Below are positions 8,665 through 18,954 of a stretch of 64,000 nt of DNA, in pieces. The DNA lies in NCBI GenBank assembly GCA_020849535.1, contig JADLGB010000143.1, positions 1-64,000 of the forward strand. Direction: 5' to 3'. The notes beneath the pieces are model-generated. The model made no database searches. It was not told where the DNA came from and saw only the letters and a program-made list of their open reading frames with translations. Position 1 is the first letter of the stretch. Each line of letters starts with the position of its first letter. The position numbers and the translations under genes are program-made. This DNA is from Candidatus Hydrogenedentota bacterium. GTDB lineage: Bacteria > Hydrogenedentota > Hydrogenedentia > Hydrogenedentales > SLHB01.

Positions 8665-9123
8665 TGACGTGGAGACTATGCAACCCTTACAGGGCAGTAA
8701 GAACGCGCATCCGAATACCCGGGGTAGGCCTGCGCTGCGCTTTGGCCAACCCTGGGCTGTGAGTATTTTGGCCTTTCAGGCCATAAGAATGTGAGCACGC
8801 GGGTTTTCATCCGCATATGTGTGACATGCGCATGTGAGGCCCCCGGCTTCGCATTCTCTTTCCCGCGGCGGCGCCGAGAAGCATCCGGCTTCGCGTTCTC
8901 TTCCCCGCAGCAGCGTTGAGAAACCCACGGCTTCGCATTCTCTTTCCCGCAGCAGCGTTGAGAAACCCACGGCTTCGCATTCTCTTTCCCGCGGCGGCGT
9001 CGAGCCGCCGTAATGGCCTGAAAGGCCTAGATACTTACAGCCCCGGGTTGGCCCGCGGAACGCGGGACTACCCGGGGTCAATAGATGCTCCAAGAGAATT
9101 CCCTGAAAGGGATGCATAGCATG
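8665..9123. repeat. Third REP/minisatellite module, no transposase
   Basis: An inverted hairpin cluster (about 8677-8785) and a leader (about 8786-8844) are followed by four 42-bp units at 8845, 8887, 8929 and 8971, then the forward hairpin cluster at 9013-9123. Similarity to the other modules ends at gcatagca, just where the transposase ribosome site would be. The remaining 110 bp before the stop codon at 9235 show nothing recognisable. Confidence 0.85.
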
Positions 9124-9234
9124 CGACTGAAGCTCATCGTCCAGACGTGCAAAAATCGCGAAGCCCTGTTGCCTTGGTGTCTTTGGCGTCTTGGCGAGAG
9201 AGACTCCCGGAAATGCGGCGCGTGCGCCGGCCGC

Positions 9235-11184
9235 TCACTTCGCCCAGTTGTACCGCACCAGCTCCGCGCGCACCCCGAAGTAGATCCCGTGTTCGTCCAT
9301 CGCGAATCCGCAGCGAATATCCTCTGGATACTCCGCCAGCACCTTCACCGCATAGGTCTCCGGGTCCAACTGAAACACCTTGCGTGTGGACAATCCATAC
9401 AACTTCCCATCCGTCCAAAGGCGCAGACTGCAATCCTGCACGGCGCCCACGTTCATCTTCTCGCGGTGTGGATACGTCTTCGTATCGATGTCGTAAACAA
9501 AGAGGTCGTCATCATTCGAGACGCCGAATACCTTGCGCCCCACGATGCACATGCTGCGTATGGCCTGCGCTCCAGGGAACGGCGCTTCTTCCATCACAAC
9601 CTTCTTCGCCTTCGTGTCGAACGCGAAGAACTTTGATTCCGGTTCGATGGGATCGGTCCCGCCGCCGCCCTGCGTGCTCGATCCCCCGAACACCGTGCCG
9701 GTCTGTGCGTCGTACACGAGACTCACAATCGACTGGTTCTTGATCAGGGGATGGTAGTTCTCGATGAGCCGATCCTGCGCCGGATCCCACACGCCCAGCG
9801 ATCCGCCATGCATCCCGTATTCGGGAAAACTCCCGATGTAGATCATCTCGTTCGGACCATGCACCATCGCCCGCGGGCGCAAGTGTCCCGGTCCGAGATT
9901 CCCGAAGCCACGTGGATTGCTGTTCTCTTCACGTCCGTACTGCCACGGACGCGACGGGTCCCACTTCGACAAAAACGCCCCGGGATACGCGCACACGTAC
10001 AAGCTCCCGTGATGATCGAGCATCGAGTAGATCTCGCCGCCCGTCTCCGTGGGATTGCCGGGATTCTCCATCGCACCTGTCGCCGGGTCGTACCAGAACA
10101 ATTCATTCGGCATCCACGTGCCGCCGTAGATGTGGCCCAGCGGGCCATTCTCCACCATGAAGATGCCTGAACCCGCGCCCGTATACGTGAATCGCCGCTG
10201 CTCCACGGAGCCGTCGGGGCTCACCAGATCGTATGTGCCGTTCAGCGTGGCATTGGCCACGCGCCGCCCGTCCTTCAGCGTCGTGGTCGATACCTGCCCC
10301 GCGGGATTGACCGCTTCCTCGACCTTGCCATCGCGCACGATCAGGGTGACCGTCTGCGGGCGCGTCAGCGCACCGTTCTCCGGATCGCCGTTGAGTACTT
10401 CCATCGCGGTCGCGGTGATATAGACGTTTCCGTCGACGCCCTTCCACACGGTGGCCACCGTCTGCGCCGGATCGCTGCGATACGCTTCCGGCAGGATCGC
10501 TGCGCGTTCGCCCGTCTTCGGGTCGAACGCGATCACATTCGCGCGCCCGAACCCAATACCAAGGTAGATCTTCCCGTCCGGACCCGTGCAGATGCTCCGC
10601 GAATACTTCTGCGTTTCATCCATGACCCCAAGGTCCGCCATCGCGCCCGTCGCGGGGTCGAACGAGATCAGTTTCGCGTTGGGATACGTGCAACCGTAAA
10701 TGATGCCATCATCGCCCGTCGTGTACATCCAGAGATACGATTCCGACTCCGAGGGCCGTCCCACAACCTGAATCTGCTTTTCCGGATGCTTCGGATCGAA
10801 GACGAGTATCCGCCCACTGTCCTCCGCATCGGGCCCTTCGTGCGTGCCGAGATAGATCTTTTGGTCGGGCCCCACGATAAAGCCCCACGCGCCAGTTCCA
10901 ACAGGCGATTGGAACTGCTCAACCTTGTCCGTCGCGGGATCGACTGCCACCAGAAAGAGCTTGCCCGCCTCTTGCCGGAAGTTGAAGTAGATGCGCTCGC
11001 TGCCGTCTTCAGGGCCCGGCCCAACTAGGGTCCCCATGAGACCCGCCTTGGTGACGGGTGTCCCCAAAACCTCAAACGGCGAGTCTGCCGTGGAGGCGGC
11101 TTGGGCAATCGCGCACATCGAAGTGCTCCCAAGCGCGAGGCACCACAGAATGACGGCGCGCTTCCACACAACCCCGCTCAACAC
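9235..11184 (-). CDS. Secreted SMP-30/gluconolactonase-like beta-propeller protein
   Basis: A 649-aa exported protein with a signal peptide ([21 protein letters not shown]). It contains many propeller blades with recurring [17 protein letters not shown] and WDPSRPW motifs, like SMP-30, NHL or PQQ-type propellers. No catalytic residues can be assigned with confidence; it could bind or hydrolyse sugar lactones, or be a binding scaffold. The GTG start overlaps the ilvD stop (GTGTTGA), which suggests translational coupling. An in-frame GTG five codons later is an alternative start. Coupling a secreted propeller to a branched-chain amino acid enzyme has no clear metabolic reason. Confidence 0.65.
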   Translation of the reverse strand: MLSGVVWKRAVILWCLALGSTSMCAIAQAASTADSPFEVLGTPVTKAGLMGTLVGPGPEDGSERIYFNFRQEAGKLFLVAVDPATDKVEQFQSPVGTGAWGFIVGPDQKIYLGTHEGPDAEDSGRILVFDPKHPEKQIQVVGRPSESESYLWMYTTGDDGIIYGCTYPNAKLISFDPATGAMADLGVMDETQKYSRSICTGPDGKIYLGIGFGRANVIAFDPKTGERAAILPEAYRSDPAQTVATVWKGVDGNVYITATAMEVLNGDPENGALTRPQTVTLIVRDGKVEEAVNPAGQVSTTTLKDGRRVANATLNGTYDLVSPDGSVEQRRFTYTGAGSGIFMVENGPLGHIYGGTWMPNELFWYDPATGAMENPGNPTETGGEIYSMLDHHGSLYVCAYPGAFLSKWDPSRPWQYGREENSNPRGFGNLGPGHLRPRAMVHGPNEMIYIGSFPEYGMHGGSLGVWDPAQDRLIENYHPLIKNQSIVSLVYDAQTGTVFGGSSTQGGGGTDPIEPESKFFAFDTKAKKVVMEEAPFPGAQAIRSMCIVGRKVFGVSNDDDLFVYDIDTKTYPHREKMNVGAVQDCSLRLWTDGKLYGLSTRKVFQLDPETYAVKVLAEYPEDIRCGFAMDEHGIYFGVRAELVRYNWAK

Positions 11185-12848
11185 AGCGTCGCTCCCGTGT
11201 TCGCACTCGTGACCATGCGCTGGTAACGTTTCAGCCAGCCGGTCAGGTGCCGCTCAGGCGCCGGACCCGCGGTCTTGCGGCGCGCCTCCAACTCCGCATC
11301 GCTGAGCTTCACATTCAGCGTGCGCGCGGGGATGTCGATTTCGACGATGTCACCCGTGCGGATCAATCCGATAGGACCGCCTTCGGCCGCTTCGGGACTG
11401 ACATGCCCGATGCACGCGCCCCGCGTGCCGCCGGAGAAGCGTCCATCCGTGATGAGGCTGACCGATTTGCCGAGCCCCTTGCCCATCACCGCCGACGTCG
11501 GCGACAACATCTCGCGCATGCCGGGCCCGCCCTTCGGGCCCTCGTAACGAATCACCACGACCTGGCCCGGCTTCACCTCGTCCTTGAGGATTCCTTTCAT
11601 CGCCTCTTCTTCACTTTCGTAAACGATCGCCGGACCTGTGTGCCGCAGAATGCTGGGATCGACGCCCGCCGCCTTCACGACTGCGCCCAGCGGCGCGATG
11701 TTGCCGAACAGGATCGCAAGGCCGCCGGTCTCGCTGTAAGCTTTGTCCAGCGGACGAATAACTTCTTCGTTCGCGATGGAGGCATTCGCGATGTTCTCAC
11801 CGAGCGTCTTGAGCGTCACCGTCGGACAATCCAGATGGAGCGCCCCGGGTTTCTTCGCGAGTTCCGCCATGATCGCGCTGATGCCGCCTGCCGCACCCAC
11901 ATCCTGAATGTGCCAGTGGCTGGACGGCGACACCTTGCACAGGTTGGGCACGCGTTGCGAAACCTGGTTGATGCGCTCCAACGGGTAATCCACGCCGGCC
12001 TCGTGCGCAATCGCCAGCGTGTGCAGCACGGTGTTGGTCGATCCGCCCATGGCCATGTCCAGCGCAAGAGCGTTATCGATCGACTTGACGTTGACGATGT
12101 CTCGGGGCTTCAAATCGGCTTCGATCAACTTGATCACCTGCGCCGCGGCACGTTTGACGAGATCGCGCCTGTCTCCGTGCGTGGCGAGAATGGTACCGTT
12201 GCCGGGCAACGCCAGGCCGAGGGCCTCGCACAGACAATTCATTGAATTGGCCGTGAACATACCCGAGCACGAGCCACAGGTGGGGCATGCATTCCGCTCC
12301 AGATCGGCCAGACCTTCCGTCGTCAGTTCACCTTTCTGAAAGGCGCCAACCCCTTCGAACACGCTGATAAGGTCAACCGTTTTTCCCTCACGCGTCTTTC
12401 CCGCTTCCATGGGTCCGCCGGACACGAAGATCGTGGGCACATTACAGCGCATGGCGCCCATGATCATGCCCGGCACAATCTTGTCGCAGTTGGGAATGCA
12501 CACAAGCCCATCCAACTGATGAGCATTCACGACCGTCTCGACACAATCCGCGATCAACTCGCGAGACGGCAGGCTGTACTTCATGCCCGAGTGGCCCATA
12601 GCGATGCCGTCGTCCACCCCGATGGTGTTGAACTCGAAAGGCACGCCGCCCGCCTCGCGCACGGCCTCCTTCGCCAAGCGGCCCAATTCATCCAAATGCA
12701 CGTGACCGGGAATGATCTCGATGAAGCTATTGCAGATGCCGATAAACGGCTTCTTGAAGTCATCGTTCGACTTGATCTGTCCCGTAGCCCAGAGCAGCGA
12801 CCGGTGCGGCGCCCGCTCGAATCCAACTTTCACAACATCGCTCTTCAT
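11178..12848 (-). CDS. ilvD: Dihydroxy-acid dehydratase IlvD
   Basis: Catalyses dehydration of 2,3-dihydroxy-isovalerate and 2,3-dihydroxy-3-methylvalerate, the third step of valine and isoleucine synthesis, in the cytoplasm. The 556-aa sequence has the [13 protein letters not shown] start, iron-sulfur ligand cysteines in [11 protein letters not shown] and [19 protein letters not shown], and the catalytic serine motif [10 protein letters not shown] near the C-terminus. Length matches the family. I chose MKSD at 12848; an ATG two codons upstream (12854) is also possible with GGGAAG nearby. It pairs functionally with cimA at 50.3 kb. Its last codons overlap the secreted propeller gene. Confidence 0.95.
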   Translation of the reverse strand: MKSDVVKVGFERAPHRSLLWATGQIKSNDDFKKPFIGICNSFIEIIPGHVHLDELGRLAKEAVREAGGVPFEFNTIGVDDGIAMGHSGMKYSLPSRELIADCVETVVNAHQLDGLVCIPNCDKIVPGMIMGAMRCNVPTIFVSGGPMEAGKTREGKTVDLISVFEGVGAFQKGELTTEGLADLERNACPTCGSCSGMFTANSMNCLCEALGLALPGNGTILATHGDRRDLVKRAAAQVIKLIEADLKPRDIVNVKSIDNALALDMAMGGSTNTVLHTLAIAHEAGVDYPLERINQVSQRVPNLCKVSPSSHWHIQDVGAAGGISAIMAELAKKPGALHLDCPTVTLKTLGENIANASIANEEVIRPLDKAYSETGGLAILFGNIAPLGAVVKAAGVDPSILRHTGPAIVYESEEEAMKGILKDEVKPGQVVVIRYEGPKGGPGMREMLSPTSAVMGKGLGKSVSLITDGRFSGGTRGACIGHVSPEAAEGGPIGLIRTGDIVEIDIPARTLNVKLSDAELEARRKTAGPAPERHLTGWLKRYQRMVTSANTGATLC

Positions 12849-13061
12849 AACCATTCTTCCCTTCTTCCCCGTCGCGGAGCATCTCAAAACCCGCAAAACC
12901 TGATGAATTGTACCTGGCGCGCATAATCTGGTCCAGAATGCGTAGTCCGCACCAATAGGTCTAATAGAATATGCATATCCTGAAACGCCTGTCCGCATCG
13001 GGGCTGCGGCGAATGTGAAGAATCCGTGCACATGTGAACCTGCGGAATTTCGGACCTTCTG

Positions 13062-13111
13062 GCCCGCACATCTCACCGGCCTTCGCGTGGCGGGCGGGTA
13101 GATATGCGGGC
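13062..13111 (-). terminator. Stem-loop just after ehuA
   Basis: Twelve-base arms gcccgcacatct (13062-13073) and agatatgcgggc (13100-13111) pair with one wobble around a 26-nt loop, overlapping the end of the ehuA stop codon. It is placed to end the ect/ehu transcript, but there is no T-tract, so it may act with Rho or only stabilise the 3' end. The rest of the 262-bp gap up to ilvD shows nothing else. Confidence 0.45.
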
Positions 13112-13890
13112 TAGGCTTCGAGGATTGACTTCAGGAACTCGCGCGTGCGCGTCTCCGTGGGCTCTGCAAAGATGCGTTCCGGTGGGCCCTGTTCGACGAT
13201 TTGCCCATGATCGATGAAAACCACCCGGTCCGAGATCTCCCGCGCAAACCGAATCTCGTGGGTGACGAGGATCATGGTCATGTCGGTACGATGTGCAAGT
13301 TCGCGCAAAACACCCAGTACCTCTCCCACAAGTTCCGGGTCCAGCGCGGAAGTCACCTCGTCGAACAGCATGATCTTGGGATACATTGCCAATGCCCGCG
13401 CAATCGCCACGCGCTGCTTCTGTCCCCCCGAAAGCTGCGACGGATAGGCGTCTACCTTGGCGCCGAGTCCCACCTTATCGAGTAGTTCGTGCGCACGCGC
13501 CTCGGCCTCGTCGCGCGATATACGAAGCACGTGTATGGGAGCGCTGGTCACGTTCCGAAGGACCGTCATGTGAGGAAAGAGATTGAAGTGCTGGAAGACC
13601 ATCCCGACTTTGCTGCGCATTCTGCGCAGGTGCTTGGAATCCGCCGGAATCGCCCGCCCGTTGAGGCGCATGTCCCACAAGGGCTCCCCTTCGATTTCAA
13701 TAAACCCCTTCGTGGGTTGCTCAAGCGTCATCAGTATACGCAGCAACGTGGATTTCCCAGACCCGCTGGGTCCGATAACGGACAGCTTCTCTCCTGGGGC
13801 CACATCCAGGTCAATGCCTTGCAGGACATGGACACCGCCATACGACTTCTCCAAGCCTCTCATTGACACCATTTGCTGCTCGGATTTCAT
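13111..13890 (-). CDS. ehuA: Ectoine/hydroxyectoine ABC importer ATPase EhuA
   Basis: The ATP-hydrolysing subunit of a polar amino acid/compatible-solute importer. The 259-aa protein shows Walker [13 protein letters not shown]-loop FQHFNLFP, signature [15 protein letters not shown], Walker [14 protein letters not shown] and the switch His in VTHEIRFA. Assignment to ectoine rather than other amino acids rests on position behind ectABCD and ehuBCD. The ATG overlaps the ehuD stop as ATGA, indicating coupling; longer upstream frames are antisense-type extensions into ehuD. It is the last gene of the locus. Confidence 0.85.
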   Translation of the reverse strand: MKSEQQMVSMRGLEKSYGGVHVLQGIDLDVAPGEKLSVIGPSGSGKSTLLRILMTLEQPTKGFIEIEGEPLWDMRLNGRAIPADSKHLRRMRSKVGMVFQHFNLFPHMTVLRNVTSAPIHVLRISRDEAEARAHELLDKVGLGAKVDAYPSQLSGGQKQRVAIARALAMYPKIMLFDEVTSALDPELVGEVLGVLRELAHRTDMTMILVTHEIRFAREISDRVVFIDHGQIVEQGPPERIFAEPTETRTREFLKSILEA

Positions 13891-14570
13891 CGCGCCTGCG
13901 CCTTGCCCAGGTATCCCTCGCCCCAACGAACCAAGAGAGACGCACCCAGACTGAGCAGAAGAAAGAGGAGTCCCACCAACGTCAGGGGTTCCAGGTAGCG
14001 AAACCGCTCTGCCCCGATCACCTTCGCCGTCTGGAGCAATTCCAGCACCGTGATCGCCGACAGCATCGGCGTGTCCTTGAACATGGCAATGAGGTAATTC
14101 CCCATGGCGGGCACTACGGGTGGAAGCGCCTGCGGCAGGATGACAAGCCGCCACGTCTCCAGTCTTCCCAGGTTGAGCGCGCGCGCCGCTTCCCATTGCC
14201 CCTTGGGAACTCCTTCCACACCGGCGCGGTAGACCTCCGACAGATACGCGCTGTAGTGGAGGCCGAGCGCGATGACGCCGGTGAACATGGGACTCATCAC
14301 GATCCCGATTTCAGGCAGCACGTAGAACAGAAAATAGATCTGGATAAGCAGGGGCGTGGATCGTATGAACTCAACGGCCAGTCCTGCGAGCGATGACACC
14401 ATGCGCTTCGGGCTTCGCCGCGCAATCGCCCACACAAGCCCCAGGACCGCGGCGGCCAACATCCCCAGCACGGTTGCGAACGCCGTGATTCTCAGCGCGG
14501 ATAGAAGCGCCGGCAAGGTCTCCAAGGCGATGGACCAATCAAATGTCACGTTGCACGCCCCATATGCCAT
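13887..14570 (-). CDS. ehuD: Ectoine/hydroxyectoine ABC permease EhuD
   Basis: A membrane permease of the His/Glu/Gln transporter type (about 227 aa, five predicted spans) with the ATPase-contact EAA loop QWEAARALNLGRLETW. It should form the channel with EhuC. Two starts are plausible: the ATG at 14570, with GGGGAG 7 nt upstream, or a GTG at 14549 forming a GTGA overlap with the ehuC stop and giving an N-terminus (VTFDWS) like known EhuD proteins. Either way it overlaps ehuC and is coupled to ehuA downstream. Confidence 0.85.
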   Translation of the reverse strand: MAYGACNVTFDWSIALETLPALLSALRITAFATVLGMLAAAVLGLVWAIARRSPKRMVSSLAGLAVEFIRSTPLLIQIYFLFYVLPEIGIVMSPMFTGVIALGLHYSAYLSEVYRAGVEGVPKGQWEAARALNLGRLETWRLVILPQALPPVVPAMGNYLIAMFKDTPMLSAITVLELLQTAKVIGAERFRYLEPLTLVGLLFLLLSLGASLLVRWGEGYLGKAQAR

Positions 14571-15205
14571 CTCCCCGCAACGCGGCGTTCCAAGGCACGC
14601 ACCCCTACAATCAACGCCTGCCCTATTCCAAAGTAGATCAGCAACAGAAGACCAAAAACCTGGACGGTATCGAGCGTCTCCGCGCGCAAGATCATGCCGC
14701 GAAACGTGAGATCGCTCAGAGTAATCAAAGACACGAGCGCTGTCGCCTTCATCAATTCGATCAGCAGGTTGCCCGCGGGCGGCAGCATACGTAGGAGGGC
14801 CTGCGGCACAATCACGAGCCAGAGCTGTTGCCGCCGCGTCATATTGAGCGCCACGGCCGCTTCACGTTGATCGCTTCCGATGGAGACGATGGCGCCTCGG
14901 ACTACTTCGGCCCCGTACGCCCCGATATTGAGACCCAGGACCACCACTCCGGTGACGAGGGGCGATAGATGAACGCCGAGGAGCGGGAGCGCATAGAAGA
15001 ACCAGTATAACTGCACCAATGCTGAAGTCCCCCGAAACACTTCGACATACACCGCGGCAGTCGCGCGCACCACGCGATGGGTGCTCAGCCTCCCCAGCCC
15101 CGCGATCCACGCTAAACCAATCGCGACCAAGCTGCCGCCGGCCGTCAACAAGAGCGTGACGGCAAGTCCGTCAAGCAAGGACCAGCAGAGAGCGAAGAAG
15201 CTCAT
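14546..15205 (-). CDS. ehuC: Ectoine/hydroxyectoine ABC permease EhuC
   Basis: Second permease subunit (219 aa) with a cleavable or first-span hydrophobic N-terminus, about five membrane spans, and an EAA loop REAAVALNMTRRQQLW. It resembles EhuD in fold, as expected for a heterodimeric channel. A GAGGGG site lies 5 nt before the ATG. It lies 64 bp after ehuB, and its 3' end overlaps ehuD by 25 bp if the ATG start of ehuD is used. Confidence 0.85.
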   Translation of the reverse strand: MSFFALCWSLLDGLAVTLLLTAGGSLVAIGLAWIAGLGRLSTHRVVRATAAVYVEVFRGTSALVQLYWFFYALPLLGVHLSPLVTGVVVLGLNIGAYGAEVVRGAIVSIGSDQREAAVALNMTRRQQLWLVIVPQALLRMLPPAGNLLIELMKATALVSLITLSDLTFRGMILRAETLDTVQVFGLLLLIYFGIGQALIVGVRALERRVAGRWHMGRAT

Positions 15206-15269
15206 GAGGCCCCTCTTTTCGCGCGGGTTTCAGTGCACGCGCTAATGTCCTCATGACCTCCTCTGGCGC

Positions 15270-16178
15270 TCACGGGGCGCATAAATCCTCTGCTGTGACA
15301 TTTCCCGGCAGATCGCGCTCCGTGAATCCGAACGGCTCCACCAATGCCATGTGTTCCGGACTTCCAAGGAAGGTGCCCAGTGCTACGTTGACGGCATCCA
15401 CGAAGTCGCGGTCCTCCTTGCGAAAGCCGAATGCACCAAATCCACGCACAGGCTCGCCACCGATCACGGGATCCTGAAAGGGGTCTGCACGTTCGACACG
15501 CGTCTGCCCCGCTTTGGAGAGAAGATCGTGGATGGTCAAGCTCGTGCCGGCAAATGCATCGATTCGTCCGATTTGTACAGCTTCCAGACCGCTGGGACCC
15601 TCCGGAAACACGACGACACGCCCGTCGGGGATGCCGAGTTTTCGCGCGTAGCCGCGTTCCACCGCGCCCGCCATCACTCCCAGGGTCGCGGTCTCGTGCC
15701 GCGCGATGTCCTCGTAGCTATGCAGGTTCAACGGGTTGCCCCACCCGACGATCAGGGCCTCTCCAATGGAATAGGTCGGGTTCGAGAACAGAATCTGCTC
15801 GCAACGTTCCGGCGTGATGTACATCCCCGCCGCAATGATGTCGAACCGTCCCGCCCGAAGACCCGGAATCAGCGCGCCAAACTCCGTCAGGACGCCTTCA
15901 ACGTGCTCCACGCCCATAGTCTTCATTACAGCACGCAGTACTTCGGGGGCCTCGCCGGTGAGCTTCCCCTTCGTGGAGTCGAGATACGCATAGGGCGCCT
16001 CGTTGGCGTAGCCAACGCGCACCCGGCCCTCCCGCTGGATTCTCTCCAACGTCGATTCTTCCGGCCGCGCTGCCCCGCCGTGTTGATCCGCGCCGCAGCT
16101 CGCGATCAACACTACGCAGGCTATCGCCTGGGCGGCTGTCCCCACGCGGAACATCACCAGGCGTCGACGCTCACGCAT
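15270..16178 (-). CDS. ehuB: Ectoine/hydroxyectoine-binding lipoprotein EhuB
   Basis: The substrate-binding component of the importer (302 aa, SBP family 3 type). The N-terminus has a hydrophobic stretch and lipobox LIASC, so it is probably lipid-anchored rather than free in the periplasm. Typical family-3 features follow: GRVRVGYANEAPYAY, then FGALIPGLRAGRFDIIAAGMYITPERCE. Its start overlaps the ectD stop by 8 nt (ATGCGTGA), and AGGA lies 9 nt before the ATG. Aromatic ligands for ectoine are not assignable without a structure-based alignment. Confidence 0.87.
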   Translation of the reverse strand: MRERRRLVMFRVGTAAQAIACVVLIASCGADQHGGAARPEESTLERIQREGRVRVGYANEAPYAYLDSTKGKLTGEAPEVLRAVMKTMGVEHVEGVLTEFGALIPGLRAGRFDIIAAGMYITPERCEQILFSNPTYSIGEALIVGWGNPLNLHSYEDIARHETATLGVMAGAVERGYARKLGIPDGRVVVFPEGPSGLEAVQIGRIDAFAGTSLTIHDLLSKAGQTRVERADPFQDPVIGGEPVRGFGAFGFRKEDRDFVDAVNVALGTFLGSPEHMALVEPFGFTERDLPGNVTAEDLCAP

Positions 16179-17106
16179 ACTGCGGTGTCCTCATCAGGTT
16201 ACCGCAGGTGGAGCGAAAGTCCTTAGGCGTTATCACCTCAGGTGCCCGGCTGGCCAAGTACCAGGGACGCTGTCCATTCGCCGAGAACGGTTCTTCAAGG
16301 GTGTTCTCAATACTGTTGTACACAAAGAACGCGTTGCTGCGCGGATAAGGTGTGATGTTGCTGTTCGATCCATGCATCACGTTGCAGTCGAACAGGATGA
16401 TCGATCCCGCCGGCCCCTTGGGCACTGCAATCCCGCATTGAGCCGTCAACCACTCCAACTGCTCACAGCTCGGTACGCCGTATTCCTGTTTTTTCAGGGA
16501 AGTCAGAAAATGATCTTCGGGGGTTCGCCCCGCGCACTGGACGAAGTGCCGGTGAGATCCCGGCATCAACATGAGAGGTCCATTGAATTCATGGTTGTCC
16601 GTGAGAGCCACGGAGCAACTCACCGCCCGCATGGCTGGCATTCCATCTTCGGCGTGCCACGTTTCAAAGTCCGAATGCCAGTAGAATTCCTTGCCGACAA
16701 AACCGGGCTTGAGATTCAACCGCGACTGGTGAATGTAGACATCGCTTCCGAGGATCTGCCGGACCATTCCCAGAATCCGCTGGTCTGCCGCGAGGCTGGC
16801 AAACGCGTCACTGACGGTTTGTACCGCGAAAATGGACCGGATAGCACCACTCGCAGGTTCGGTGATGCTGATCTCGGATTGACGCACGCGTTCCGCGGTG
16901 CGCAGGGATTCCAGTTCAAGCCGAAGCACGGTCACTTCCTCCTCGCTCAAGAACGACTCCAGAAAGCAATACCCGTTGGCATCGTACTCGGCGAGTTGCG
17001 TCGGCGTCAGGGGTCCGCTCGTGCCGTAAACTACGGGATCGGTTCGGGGGAGTATCTGAGCGTCATGCTCGACGCGGCTTGGATACGTGTCATTTGATAC
17101 AGTCAT
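16171..17106 (-). CDS. ectD: Ectoine hydroxylase EctD
   Basis: An Fe(II)/2-oxoglutarate dioxygenase that converts ectoine to 5-hydroxyectoine. The 311-aa protein contains the family signature FYWHSDFETWHAEDGMPAMR, which supplies the His and Asp iron ligands, and the distal His in DCNVMHGSNSN; PLMLMPGSH is also typical. The start is the ATG at 17106 with GGAGAGGAT upstream; the frame remains open into ectC but has no support there. The 107-bp gap after ectC contains a small cccgc-tac-gcggg hairpin. It overlaps ehuB. Confidence 0.95.
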   Translation of the reverse strand: MTVSNDTYPSRVEHDAQILPRTDPVVYGTSGPLTPTQLAEYDANGYCFLESFLSEEEVTVLRLELESLRTAERVRQSEISITEPASGAIRSIFAVQTVSDAFASLAADQRILGMVRQILGSDVYIHQSRLNLKPGFVGKEFYWHSDFETWHAEDGMPAMRAVSCSVALTDNHEFNGPLMLMPGSHRHFVQCAGRTPEDHFLTSLKKQEYGVPSCEQLEWLTAQCGIAVPKGPAGSIILFDCNVMHGSNSNITPYPRSNAFFVYNSIENTLEEPFSANGQRPWYLASRAPEVITPKDFRSTCGNLMRTPQYA

Positions 17107-17213
17107 CTGCGATCCTCTCCAACGGTCTTTCTTGGTTTCGTTATCGTGTGTGCTATCGCGAATACCGCACCACCCGCTACGCGGGGCGCACGGAGATATC
17201 CGGGCTATACCCT

Positions 17214-17612
17214 CTATTCTTCGCCGGCCACTCCGGCCAAACGATAGCCGCCGTGCTCGTCGTGCGTCTCGTTCCCTACACAAGGAGGATTGAAAACGCA
17301 CAAGAGCCGGAGTTCGGTATGTGCCTTCAGGATGTGCTTGTCATGGCAATCGAGGGCATACAGCGTGCCGGGGACAATGACGTGCGTTTCTCGTCTTCTG
17401 AGGTCCTCGATTTCACCCGTGCCTTCCAGGCAATACACCGCTTCGAGGTGGTGGCGGTACCACATCTTCGTCTCTGTACCTGCAAGCATCGTCGTCACGT
17501 GGAGCGAAAACCCCATCCCGTCTTTCTGGACGAGAAGCCGCAGACTCGACCATGTGGGCGCATGAACCTCATGGGGTGTGCCGCGCGTCGACTCAACGCT
17601 CCGGATAATCAT
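17214..17612 (-). CDS. ectC: Ectoine synthase EctC
   Basis: A small cupin (132 aa) that closes N-gamma-acetyl-diaminobutyrate into the ectoine ring, the last step of ectoine synthesis. Family features include MIIRSVES at the start, the metal/cupin region MWYRHHLEAVYCLEGTGEIED and the C-terminal LRLLCVFNPPCVGNE. Length matches known EctC. The start codon overlaps the ectB stop as TAATG, so translation is coupled. It is third in the ectABCD order. Confidence 0.96.
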   Translation of the reverse strand: MIIRSVESTRGTPHEVHAPTWSSLRLLVQKDGMGFSLHVTTMLAGTETKMWYRHHLEAVYCLEGTGEIEDLRRRETHVIVPGTLYALDCHDKHILKAHTELRLLCVFNPPCVGNETHDEHGGYRLAGVAGEE

Positions 17613-18931
17613 TAGAGATCTCCTTGAAGTCGCCCCGGACTCTGCTTGAGGTGGGCAACGTCTACAGCCTCTTCGAATAGCGCAAGTCCACGGTCAAGTA
17701 CCTCCGGTTCGACGGTCAGCGGAGGTAGCAGCTTCACCACGTGGTCGCGCGGACCGCACGTTTCGACAATTAGCCCCTTTTGAAACGCTACGTCGCGGAT
17801 GCACTCGGCCAACTCCGGAGAGGCGCACTCGACGCCAAAAAGCAAGCCCCTGCCCCGTACACCCACGATCCCCGGATACCTTTCGCGAAGCCGGTGAAGT
17901 CCGCTGCCCAGTTTCCAGGACTTCTGCTGGACTCTGCCGTTGAAGCCGGAGTCCCGCCAGTAACGGGAGAGCATTTCCGTAGCGGTTACGAATGCGAGGC
18001 TGTTGCCACGAAAAGTCCCATTGTGTTGTCCGGGTTTCCAAGCGTCGTGCGATGGCTTCATGAGAACGATCGAGAGCGGCAATCCATACCCACTGAGAGA
18101 CTTCGAGAGCGTAATGATGTCGGGACTGATTTGGGCGTCCTCGAAGCTGAAAAAGGGTCCTGTCCTGCCGATACCGGTCTGGATGTCGTCGATGATCATG
18201 AGTATGCCGTGTTCGTTGCAGAGGTGCTGTAATCCCCGAAGCCACCTGTAGCTCGCTTCGTTGACGCCTCCTTCACCCTGAATTGTCTCGACGATGACCG
18301 CGGCGGGAAGGTCTACGCCACTTCCCGTATCGGTGATCATCCGCTCCAAGTAGGATAAGGTGTCCACTGATTCGCCAAAGTAACCGTCGTAGGGCATGAA
18401 CGTGGAGTGATACGCAGGGACGCCAGAAGCGTCGCGGTAGTAGGAATTGCCTGTTACCGCCAGGGATCCCAGAGTCACACCATGGAAGCTGTTGGTGAAG
18501 GAGACGATATTTGCGCGCCCCGTGAGGTTTCGTGCGATCTTGAGCGCCGCCTCAACGGCGTTGGTTCCGGTTGGACCCGTGAACTGAATCTTGTAGGACA
18601 TCTCGCGAGGGGCCAGTATGAACCTCTGAAAGGCTTCCAGAAAGTCCCGCTTGGCCGTTGTGTAAAGGTCGAGGCCGTGAGTCACTCCGTTCTCGGCGAT
18701 GTAGTGGAGGAGCACCTCCTTCAGATAGGGGTTGTTGTGACCGTAGTTGAGCGTACCCGCTCCCGCCAAGAAGTCAACGTACTCGCGCCCTCCCTCATCA
18801 ATGAGTATGGCATTTTGAGCGCGGGAAAAAACCGATGGATAGTTCCGGCAATAACCCCGGACATTCGATTCCAACTTCGTAAAGATCGACTTGCTGGACG
18901 CTCGACTCGCTTCGTGAAGTAATGTTTGCAT
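17612..18931 (-). CDS. ectB: Diaminobutyrate-2-oxoglutarate transaminase EctB
   Basis: PLP enzyme making L-2,4-diaminobutyrate from aspartate semialdehyde, the entry to ectoine synthesis. The 439-aa class-III aminotransferase begins with the ESNVRGYCRNYPSVF pattern of EctB, has the GPTGTNAVEAALKIARN PLP-phosphate site, DDIQTGIGRTG, and the PLP lysine in ITLSKSLSGYG. A GGAGGGGAG ribosome site precedes the ATG. The gap to ectA is 23 bp. Confidence 0.96.
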   Translation of the reverse strand: MQTLLHEASRASSKSIFTKLESNVRGYCRNYPSVFSRAQNAILIDEGGREYVDFLAGAGTLNYGHNNPYLKEVLLHYIAENGVTHGLDLYTTAKRDFLEAFQRFILAPREMSYKIQFTGPTGTNAVEAALKIARNLTGRANIVSFTNSFHGVTLGSLAVTGNSYYRDASGVPAYHSTFMPYDGYFGESVDTLSYLERMITDTGSGVDLPAAVIVETIQGEGGVNEASYRWLRGLQHLCNEHGILMIIDDIQTGIGRTGPFFSFEDAQISPDIITLSKSLSGYGLPLSIVLMKPSHDAWKPGQHNGTFRGNSLAFVTATEMLSRYWRDSGFNGRVQQKSWKLGSGLHRLRERYPGIVGVRGRGLLFGVECASPELAECIRDVAFQKGLIVETCGPRDHVVKLLPPLTVEPEVLDRGLALFEEAVDVAHLKQSPGRLQGDL

Positions 18932-18954
18932 GATGTTTGTCTCCCCTCCAGGAT

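Noticed and set aside
6965-9012. CRISPR array
   Set aside because: The 42-bp units follow each other directly without unique spacers and no cas gene is near; they are minisatellites.
7713-9119. Short proteins encoded by the REP/minisatellite blocks (for example a 113-residue minus-strand frame)
   Set aside because: They consist only of hairpin and array sequence, lack ribosome sites and recur with each repeat, so they are probably spurious.
12855-13061. tRNA or riboswitch between ilvD and ehuA
   Set aside because: No tRNA-like T-loop or cloverleaf and no known riboswitch core was seen in this or the other intergenic gaps.
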